Assembly (NCBI GenBank): GCA_937967375.1
Contig: CALCJF010000014.1
Location: 1 to 7,031, forward strand
Source: an uncultured Leucobacter sp.
Lineage (GTDB): Bacteria; Actinomycetota; Actinomycetes; Actinomycetales; Microbacteriaceae
Length of the DNA: 7,031 bases
Reading direction: 5' to 3'
The position numbers and the translations under genes were made by a program. This document shows positions 1-4,504 of this stretch, piece by piece. The notes beneath the pieces are model-generated. The model saw only the letters and a list, made by a program, of their open reading frames with translations. It did not search any database and had not been told where the DNA came from. Numbering within the stretch: position 1 is the first letter of the stretch; every line of letters starts with the position of its first letter.

Positions 1-326
1 TTGCGCTGGCCGTTCTTGACCTCCATGACCTCTTCCATGGGGACCTGAATCTCGTAGATGTCGTCGACCGCGCCCATCGTCTCGCGACGGTTCCACAGGT
101 TCGACTTCACCTTGCGCTCGTAGCCCGCGTAGCTGTGCACGACGTACCACTTGCCCGGCTTCGTGCGCAGCTCGCGCTTGAACTCCGCGTACGGATCAGC
201 AGCGGGCTGCTCCTCAACGCCTGCCTCGTCGGCGGCCGCGACCTCTTCGCCCTCAGCCGGCTGCACCAGCGCGTCGAGGGCTGCGTCGAGCTCGGCCTCG
301 GGAGTGTTGCTCTGTTCGCTCGTCAT
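1..326 (-). CDS. nusG: Transcription termination/antitermination factor NusG (N-terminal part, cut by window edge)
   Basis: NusG binds RNA polymerase and modulates pausing, Rho termination and coupling to the ribosome in the cytoplasm. Only the first 108 residues are in the window. Residues 1-50 are an acidic, Ala/Glu-rich extension of the kind seen in actinobacterial NusG. The NGN domain begins with KWYVVHSYAGYERKVKSNL (59-77) and continues through DDIYEIQVPMEEVMEVKNG (88-106), both hallmark NusG segments. The KOW domain would lie beyond the left edge. The ATG at 324-326 is preceded by a purine-rich stretch (GAAAGTAAGAAAG on the minus strand) that can serve as a ribosome binding site. It lies 87 bp downstream of secE in the same orientation, the usual secE-nusG arrangement, and is probably co-transcribed with it. 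Identification is secure; the C-terminus cannot be checked. Confidence 0.96.
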   Translation of the reverse strand, partial: MTSEQSNTPEAELDAALDALVQPAEGEEVAAADEAGVEEQPAADPYAEFKRELRTKPGKWYVVHSYAGYERKVKSNLWNRRETMGAVDDIYEIQVPMEEVMEVKNGQR

Positions 327-370
327 CTGACTTTCTTACTTTCGTTTGAGGATCGCACGACCTGCGCTTC

Positions 371-415
371 AAGTGTGTGCTCTTTGGGCGCGAGCCCCAG
401 AGTCAAACAACACTT
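371..415 (-). other. Possible two-tier RNA stem-loop in the secE-nusG spacer
   Basis: Two nested pairings fill about half of the 87-bp spacer. The outer arms are 371-376 and 410-415 (AAGTGT with ACACTT). The inner hairpin at 380-402 pairs CTCT with AGAG and GGGC with GCCC around a 4-nt loop, with a small internal bulge. In the transcript the outer arm begins inside the secE stop codon. No U-tract follows, so it is not a clear terminator. It could be an attenuating or processing structure that sets nusG level relative to secE. Folding stability was not computed. Confidence 0.3.
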
Positions 416-689
416 AGAGCGGGGTGCCAAATATGAAGACCGTGACCCAGCCGAACGCCTGGTCGAGCACCCACACGAGCGCCATCATTACCACGACGAA
501 GCCCAGCACCACGAGAGTGTAGTTGATGAGCTCTTTACGGGTGGGGGTAACCACCTTCTTCAGCTCGGCGATCACTTGCTGAATAAACAGCACGATGCGA
601 CCAACCCACGACTTCTTCGCGGCCCGGTCAGCCTTGGCACGCTCGACGAGATCGCCGCCGGCGGTCCCGTCGATTTCCTTGCTGCTCAC
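414..689 (-). CDS. secE: Preprotein translocase subunit SecE
   Basis: SecE clamps SecY in the SecYEG channel and is needed for Sec-dependent export. The product is the short, single-span form typical of Gram-positives. It has a charged cytoplasmic N-terminus, the conserved amphipathic segment FIQQVIAELKKVVTPTRKEL (residues 35-54 of the 91-residue form), then one transmembrane helix (about 58-76) and a short tail. I chose the GTG at 687-689 because AAAGGA lies 6 nt upstream of it. Two upstream in-frame starts exist: ATG at 702-704, and GTG at 714-716, which would give 100 residues. The farthest one lies inside the 708-733 hairpin and has no spaced Shine-Dalgarno, so I consider it least likely. 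tRNA-Trp is just upstream and nusG just downstream, as in many bacteria. Function is certain; the exact start is moderately certain. Confidence 0.93.
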   Translation of the reverse strand: MSSKEIDGTAGGDLVERAKADRAAKKSWVGRIVLFIQQVIAELKKVVTPTRKELINYTLVVLGFVVVMMALVWVLDQAFGWVTVFIFGTPL

Positions 690-695
690 AGGCGT

Positions 696-701
696 TCCTT
701 T
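696..701 (-). promoter_or_regulatory. Shine-Dalgarno deciding the secE start
   Basis: The minus strand reads AAAGGA followed by 6 nt and then GTG (687-689). It is the best-spaced ribosome binding site in this short region, and it supports the 91-residue SecE over the longer 96- and 100-residue readings. Confidence 0.6.
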
Positions 702-707
702 CATCTG

Positions 708-733
708 CTCGGTCACTCTTTCGAGCGACCGAG
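708..733 (-). other. GAAA-capped 11-bp hairpin directly after tRNA-Trp
   Basis: On the minus strand CTCGGTC, G, CTC, then loop GAAA, then GAG, T, GACCGAG form 11 consecutive pairs with one G-U. It starts 2 nt after the CCA end of tRNA-Trp and ends 18 nt before the preferred secE start. No U-run follows, so a classical intrinsic terminator is unlikely. A processing signal separating tRNA from secE mRNA, a barrier to 3' exonucleases, or a partial terminator are all possible. It covers the most upstream candidate secE start. Confidence 0.6.
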
Positions 734-735
734 TA

Positions 736-811
736 TGGCAGGGCAGACAGGACTCGAACCTGCAACCTGCGGTTTTGGAGACCGCTGCGCTACCAATTGC
801 GCCACTACCCT
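736..811 (-). tRNA. tRNA-Trp(CCA)
   Basis: The reverse complement folds as a complete 76-nt tRNA. The acceptor stem is AGGGTAG with CTGCCCT, including one T-G pair, followed by discriminator G and an encoded CCA at 736-738. The D stem is GCGC/GCGC. The anticodon stem is GCGGT/ACCGC with loop CTCCAAA, giving anticodon CCA for Trp. The T stem is GCAGG/CCTGT with loop TTCGAGT. It heads the secE-nusG cluster, a very common position for tRNA-Trp. Confidence 0.98.
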
Positions 812-868
812 ATGGAGCAGTTCTGCCATTCCCAACTTCTCGACCCACACACCGCGAAGCAACCTGTA

Positions 869-895
869 GGCATAGAAAAGTTTGGCAGAAGTCAA
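869..895 (-). promoter_or_regulatory. Candidate promoter for tRNA-Trp-secE-nusG
   Basis: On the minus strand TTGACT (890-895) is a good -35 box, followed after 15 bp by TATGCC (869-874) as a -10-like box. The 15-bp spacing is shorter than the 17-18 bp optimum. Initiation near 862 would give a tRNA leader of about 50 nt. This is the only good -35 element in the 150-bp spacer. Confidence 0.4.
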
Positions 896-923
896 CTACC
901 TCGAATGAGTTTACGCGATGAGA

Positions 924-945
924 GGGCTCTTGTCGAACCGAGCCC
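924..945 (-). terminator. Candidate terminator hairpin downstream of menB
   Basis: GGGCTC and GAGCCC form a perfect 6-bp GC-rich stem with a 10-nt loop, extendable by a G-U pair. It begins 16 nt after the menB stop in the menB direction. The following bases (TCTCATCG) contain only a weak T component, so termination may be inefficient or may need other factors. Confidence 0.4.
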
Positions 946-961
946 CGAACGCACTCACAGC

Positions 962-1888
962 TCAGTAGTAGTAAGGAAACGGCGACCAGTCGGGGTCGCG
1001 CTTCTGAAGGAACGAGTCGCGCCCCTCGACAGCCTCGTCGGTGCCGTATGCCAGGCGCGTGGTCTCACCCGCAAAGATCTGCTGCCCGACGATGCCGTCG
1101 TCGACCGCGTTCATCGCGTACTTCAACATACGAATCGCGGTCGGCGACTTGCCGAGGATGGTACGCGCCCACTCGATGCCGGTGCGCTCGAGCTCTTCGT
1201 GCGGCACGACCGCGTTGACCGCCCCCATCTCGCGGGCGCGCTCAGCGTCATACTCGTTCGCGAGAAAGAAGATCTCGCGCGCGTTCTTCTGCCCGACCTG
1301 GCGCGCAAAGTACGCGCTGCCATAACCCGCATCAAACGACCCCACATCGGCGTCGGTCTGCTTGAACTTCGCGTGTTCGCGACTCGCGATCGTGAGGTCG
1401 CAGACCACGTTCAGCGAGTGTCCGCCACCGGCCGCCCAGCCAGGCACAAGCGCAATGACGACCTTCGGCATGAAGCGAATGAGGCGCTGCACCTCGAGAA
1501 TGTGCAGGCGACCCGCGCGGGCAAGGCCCTCGGGGCCGACGCTCGTCTCATCGTCGCTGTACTTATAGCCGTCGCGCCCTCGAATTCGCTGATCGCCCCC
1601 CGAGCAGAACGCCCAGCCGCCGTCTTTCGGGCTCGGCCCATTGCCCGTCAGCAGCACCACACCCACTTTGGGGTTCACCCGAACACGCTCGAGCGCGTCG
1701 AAGAGTTCGTCGACCGTGTGCGGGCGAAACGCGTTGCGCACCTCGGGGCGATCAAAAGCGATGCGCGAGATTTGCCCGTCGAGGCTCAGGTGCGCGGTGA
1801 TGTCGGTGTACCTGTCGGCACCCGGTGCTATCTGCCACTCGGCCGGGTCGAAGAGATCTGAAACCTGCGCTGCGCCATGATCGCTCAT
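962..1888 (-). CDS. menB: 1,4-dihydroxy-2-naphthoyl-CoA synthase (MenB)
   Basis: MenB is a crotonase-fold enzyme that closes the second ring of o-succinylbenzoyl-CoA to give 1,4-dihydroxy-2-naphthoyl-CoA in menaquinone synthesis. The 308-residue length fits the actinobacterial family. Visible family segments are AFCSGGDQRIRG (93-104, acyl-CoA oxyanion region), VPGWAAGGGHSLNVVCDLTI (148-167), QTDADVGSFDAGYGSAY (177-193) and the diagnostic C-terminal tail KRDPDWSPFPYYY (296-308). Aligned by eye to the Mycobacterium tuberculosis enzyme, D186 matches catalytic Asp192, Y281 matches Tyr287 and D179 matches Asp185. The last means it should use a protein carboxylate rather than bound bicarbonate as E. 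coli MenB does. The ATG at 1886-1888 lacks a clear Shine-Dalgarno but has a -10-like hexamer 7 nt upstream. It diverges from menC, which acts two steps earlier. Identification is secure. Confidence 0.97.
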   Translation of the reverse strand: MSDHGAAQVSDLFDPAEWQIAPGADRYTDITAHLSLDGQISRIAFDRPEVRNAFRPHTVDELFDALERVRVNPKVGVVLLTGNGPSPKDGGWAFCSGGDQRIRGRDGYKYSDDETSVGPEGLARAGRLHILEVQRLIRFMPKVVIALVPGWAAGGGHSLNVVCDLTIASREHAKFKQTDADVGSFDAGYGSAYFARQVGQKNAREIFFLANEYDAERAREMGAVNAVVPHEELERTGIEWARTILGKSPTAIRMLKYAMNAVDDGIVGQQIFAGETTRLAYGTDEAVEGRDSFLQKRDPDWSPFPYYY

Positions 1889-1895
1889 GGGGTCA

Positions 1896-1901
1896 AGCCT
1901 A
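1896..1901 (-). promoter_or_regulatory. Candidate -10 hexamer for a leaderless menB transcript
   Basis: The minus strand reads TAGGCT, 7 nt, then ATG. TANNNT about 7 nt before the start codon is the known signature of leaderless mRNAs in actinobacteria, and no Shine-Dalgarno is seen here. There is no convincing -35 box. The hexamer is short, so a chance occurrence is possible. Confidence 0.35.
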
Positions 1902-2106
1902 CTTACACTCTGGCTGTGCGGCCTTCTTTGGCATCCTCGGCTTTGACTTCACCCCTTTCGCCTCGGGTTCGCGCTCTCTTCGCATCCCTCCTCTCGCAGA
2001 CAGCCAGTAAATGCCGCCTTATCTCTCTTCAGGTGACACTTACTGTCCGTCTGTCTGCCTGCATTCAGTTCTCACCCATCTGGAATCTCGATGGCAAGAT
2101 TGAGGT

Positions 2107-3144
2107 GTGTCTGCCACGCCGCTGCCCCTCAGGCCACTTCCCCCACTCGACGAGCTGCTCGAGCGCGTGCGCATCGTCGCCATCCCGACCCGCACGCGCT
2201 TTCGCGGCGTGACTTTGCGCGAGGCTGCGATCTTTGAGGGGCCGAGTGGCGCGAGCGAGTTCTCTCCGTTTCTCGAGTACGAGGATCGCGAGGCCGCATC
2301 GTGGCTGGCGGCCGCCGTCGAGTACGGCTGGGGTGAGCTCCCACCAATTCAAAGGTCGAGGATCGCGGTCAACGCTACCGTGCCCGCTGTCTCGGCCGCG
2401 GCGGTGCCCGAGGTGCTCGCCCGCTTCGAGGGGTGCCGCACGGCAAAGGTGAAAGTGGCTGAGCGCGGGCAGAGCCTCGCCGACGACATCGCCCGGGTGC
2501 GCGCCGTGCGCGAGGCCATGGGTGACGACGCTCTCGTGCGCATTGATGCGAACGGCGGCTGGTCGGTCGATGAGGCCGTCACCGCGCTGCGCGCGCTCGC
2601 CGAATTCGACCTAGACTATGCAGAACAGCCGTGCATGAGCGTCGCCGAGCTGGTCGAGGTGCGGCGGCAAACTACAGATCAGAAGATCCGGGGTTCACGA
2701 CCGCTCGTGCGCATCGCCGCCGACGAGAGCGTGCGCAAGGCAGAGGATCCTCTGGCCGTCGCCAGGGCCGGTGCGGCAGATCTGCTCATCGTGAAGGCGC
2801 AGCCGCTCGGCGGCATCGCCCGCGCGCTCGAGATCATCGAGGCAGCCGCGTTGCCCGTCGTCGTGTCGAGCGCGCTCGACACCTCGGTCGGCATCGGCAT
2901 GGGCCTGCACCTTGCCGCCGCGCTTCCCGACGGTTTGCTCGCAGGCGCCTGCGGCCTCGGCACCGTCGCCCTGCTTGACGGCGATGTGACCGACCGGCAG
3001 CTCATCGCCGAAAACGGCGAAATCGAGGTGCGCAGGGCGATCCTCGACCCGGCACTTCTTGAGGAGTACGCAGCCGAGCCCGAACGCGAACGCTGGTGGC
3101 ATGAACGCATCGCTCGCTGCCACCGGCTACTCGCGAGCAGCTAG
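2107..3144 (+). CDS. menC: o-Succinylbenzoate synthase (MenC)
   Basis: MenC, of the enolase superfamily, dehydrates SHCHC (2-succinyl-6-hydroxy-2,4-cyclohexadiene-1-carboxylate) to o-succinylbenzoate for menaquinone. The 345 residues show an N-terminal capping domain (about 1-85) with RTRFRGVTLREA, then the barrel. Active-site signatures are KVKV (114-117, K116 the likely base/acid), the metal ligands D147 in RIDANGG, E173 in YAEQP and D206 in AADES, and K230 in IVKAQPLGG. The GTG start at 2107 was chosen because related proteins begin close to PPLDELLERVRIVAIP. GTG at 2167 is an alternative but would cut that segment. No spaced Shine-Dalgarno is visible, and a 30-codon reading frame ends 3 nt before the start. 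Residues about 188-200 look foreign: their DNA resembles a tRNA-Arg. It converges on the MetE-like gene with a 4-bp overlap. Function is firm; the start is less so. Confidence 0.95.
   Translation: MSATPLPLRPLPPLDELLERVRIVAIPTRTRFRGVTLREAAIFEGPSGASEFSPFLEYEDREAASWLAAAVEYGWGELPPIQRSRIAVNATVPAVSAAAVPEVLARFEGCRTAKVKVAERGQSLADDIARVRAVREAMGDDALVRIDANGGWSVDEAVTALRALAEFDLDYAEQPCMSVAELVEVRRQTTDQKIRGSRPLVRIAADESVRKAEDPLAVARAGAADLLIVKAQPLGGIARALEIIEAAALPVVVSSALDTSVGIGMGLHLAAALPDGLLAGACGLGTVALLDGDVTDRQLIAENGEIEVRRAILDPALLEEYAAEPERERWWHERIARCHRLLASS
2672..2696 (+). repeat. tRNA-Arg-like segment inside menC
   Basis: This 25-nt stretch aligns without gaps to 6998-7022, the anticodon loop through T-loop start of the tRNA-Arg(ACG) gene, with 21 identities. 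They share CTAC, GATCAGAAG and GGGGTTC. It encodes TTDQKIRGS within MenC residues 188-200, a sequence of the kind obtained by translating tRNA genes. It lies in the loop preceding the AADES metal-binding motif, a position I recall as variable in length in the family. It may be an integration scar or captured tRNA piece; chance is not excluded. Confidence 0.5.
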
Positions 3145-4349
3145 ACCCGAGCCCCCGCGAGGCGCGCACCCTCGCCGAGCGACTCGAGCTTCGCCCACGC
3201 GATGTCGGGGTGCACGCGGCCGCCCAGCCCGCAATCGGTCGACGCGATCACGCGATCGGCTCCCACGATGCGAGCAAAGCGCTCGATGCGCTGCGCCACG
3301 AGCTCGGGGTGCTCGACCAGGTTGGTCGAGTGGCCGACGACGCCGGGCACCAGCACGAGATCGTCGGGAATCAGGTGCGCATTCTCTTGCCACACCGTCC
3401 ACTCGTGCTCGTGGCGCGCGTTCGCGGCCTCGAATGAGATCTGGCCGACGTTCGCGCCGAGCACGGTCTGCAGAATGTGCTTCAGCTCGATGTCGGTGGT
3501 GTGCGGGCCGTGCCACGAGCCCCAGCACAGGTGCAGGCGAACCTGCTCGCGCGGCAGCCCCTCGACCGCGCGGTTGATCGCATCGATGCGCAGCTGAATG
3601 AAGTCGAGGTAGTCGCCCACCGCGGGCTCAGGGTTGATCTGATCCCAGCTCTCACAGAGTGATGGGTCGTCGATCTGCAGCACGAGGCCGGCATCGGTGA
3701 TGGTCCGGTACTCTTCGGCGAGCGCGTCGCTCCATGCGAAGAGGTGATCCTCGTCGCTCTGGTAGAACTCGTTCGGAACGCGCGCCGCGGAACCAGGTGC
3801 GATAGCGGTGAGAAACCCCGTCTTACTGTCGCCGAGAGAGGCGCGCAGGTTCGCGACGTCGGCGGCAACGGCCTGCTGCCCGCGGTAGCTGAGCGCCTCG
3901 ACCGTAGTCGGCATGCGGCTCGCCCATTTGCTCTGATGCATGCCCCACTCCGGGTCGGCATACATGTCGGCGAATCGGGCGCGGTCGCGGCGATCGGCGA
4001 ACGAGGTGAGTTCGATGTGGCCAGGGGTCGAGCGCTTCGGCTCGTCGGTGAACGCACTGCGCCCCGTCAGCGCAAGGCCCGCTACGCGTTGAAACGAGTA
4101 GCCCCACCAGGCGCCGTAGTCGACGGCGTTCGACATGGCCTTGCCGAACTCTCCGTCGCCGGGCTGGGTGATGCCCGCGCGCTGCTGCCGCTCGACCACG
4201 TCGCGCACGGCCTCGGCGACGAGCGCCTCGTGCTCGGGGCTCGTCTTGAGTGTGAACCCATCTTCTTCGAACGCGCGCGCCGCGTTCGCCGCGATCAGTG
4301 CATCGGTGCGGGGCAGGCTACCTGCGGTGGTCGTCTCGATATGTGCCAT
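3141..4349 (-). CDS. Cobalamin-independent methionine synthase family protein (MetE C-terminal domain only)
   Basis: This 402-residue protein corresponds to the catalytic C-terminal half of MetE (full enzyme about 750 residues) and lacks the N-terminal folate-binding duplicate. The zinc ligands of E. coli MetE (His641, Cys643, Glu665, Cys726) appear preserved as H273 and C275 in RLHLCWGS, E307 in ISFEAANARHE and C373 in STDCGLGGR. QIDDPSL (225-231) matches the substrate-binding aspartate segment, and QPGDGEFGK (62-70) the conserved N-terminal strand. It should therefore bind zinc and activate a thiol such as homocysteine. The methyl donor is unknown: members of this group are annotated as methionine synthase II, but short forms can use donors other than methyl-folate. 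The ATG at 4347-4349 has no clear Shine-Dalgarno but has TACGCT 6 nt upstream. Its stop codon shares CTAG with the menC stop. The family assignment is firm and the reaction uncertain. Confidence 0.9.
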   Translation of the reverse strand: MAHIETTTAGSLPRTDALIAANAARAFEEDGFTLKTSPEHEALVAEAVRDVVERQQRAGITQPGDGEFGKAMSNAVDYGAWWGYSFQRVAGLALTGRSAFTDEPKRSTPGHIELTSFADRRDRARFADMYADPEWGMHQSKWASRMPTTVEALSYRGQQAVAADVANLRASLGDSKTGFLTAIAPGSAARVPNEFYQSDEDHLFAWSDALAEEYRTITDAGLVLQIDDPSLCESWDQINPEPAVGDYLDFIQLRIDAINRAVEGLPREQVRLHLCWGSWHGPHTTDIELKHILQTVLGANVGQISFEAANARHEHEWTVWQENAHLIPDDLVLVPGVVGHSTNLVEHPELVAQRIERFARIVGADRVIASTDCGLGGRVHPDIAWAKLESLGEGARLAGARV

Positions 4350-4355
4350 GGTTTG

Positions 4356-4361
4356 AGCGTA
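4356..4361 (-). promoter_or_regulatory. Candidate -10 hexamer for a leaderless MetE-like transcript
   Basis: The minus strand reads TACGCT, 6 nt, then ATG. It is a TANNNT hexamer at the spacing of leaderless actinobacterial promoters, and the start has no well-placed Shine-Dalgarno. It lies just downstream of the terminator-like hairpin, so a fresh transcription start here is plausible. No -35 box is evident. Confidence 0.35.
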
Positions 4362-4366
4362 CCTGT

Positions 4367-4411
4367 TCGAAAAGAATCCCCCGGCTCGCGTGACCGTGGG
4401 TTACGGAGCCG
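4367..4411 (-). terminator. Candidate intrinsic terminator after the acyl-CoA synthetase gene
   Basis: On the minus strand CGGCTC/GAGCCG (outer, 6 bp) and CGTAAC/GTCACG (inner, 5 of 6 pairs) form a stem around loop CCACG, with one bulged C. GGGGATTCTTTT follows, ending at 4368. The T-rich tail is interrupted and starts a few bases after the stem. This would end the apt-synthetase transcript before the MetE-like gene, or act in that gene's leader if transcription starts further upstream. Confidence 0.4.
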
Positions 4412-4417
4412 ATTGAC

Positions 4418-4452
4418 TATCTCTGTTATTGGAATTTCCAATAACAGAGATA
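4418..4452. repeat. Perfect 35-nt palindrome, AT-rich
   Basis: TATCTCTGTTATTGGAA (4418-4434) is followed by one T (4435) and its exact reverse complement (4436-4452). Seventeen consecutive complementary pairs are far beyond chance, and the sequence is much AT-richer than its surroundings. It lies 52 bp after the synthetase stop and 69 bp before the MetE-like start. Without a U-tract it is a poor terminator. A dimeric repressor operator or a dispersed palindromic repeat are the main options; I recognise no known operator consensus. Confidence 0.9.
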
Positions 4453-4504
4453 TGGGGTTGACGAACGGGAGAATGCGAGGGTGTGGCCCCGCGGTCGCCC
4501 GGTG

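Noticed and set aside
135..869. Plus-strand frame crossing nusG, secE and tRNA-Trp
   Set aside because: It covers three well-supported minus-strand genes and shows no family motif.
713..895. 60-codon minus-strand frame reading through tRNA-Trp
   Set aside because: Its middle is the translated tRNA itself (VAQRSPKPQVAGSSP), a typical artefact.
797..1861. Open frame of about 350 codons antisense to menB, also crossing tRNA-Trp
   Set aside because: It overlaps an unambiguous tRNA and menB, and its composition is that of a shadow frame.
2041..2060. CTGT/CTGC-like short tandem pattern in the menB-menC spacer
   Set aside because: The units are imperfect and few, with no support for a repeat or regulatory array.
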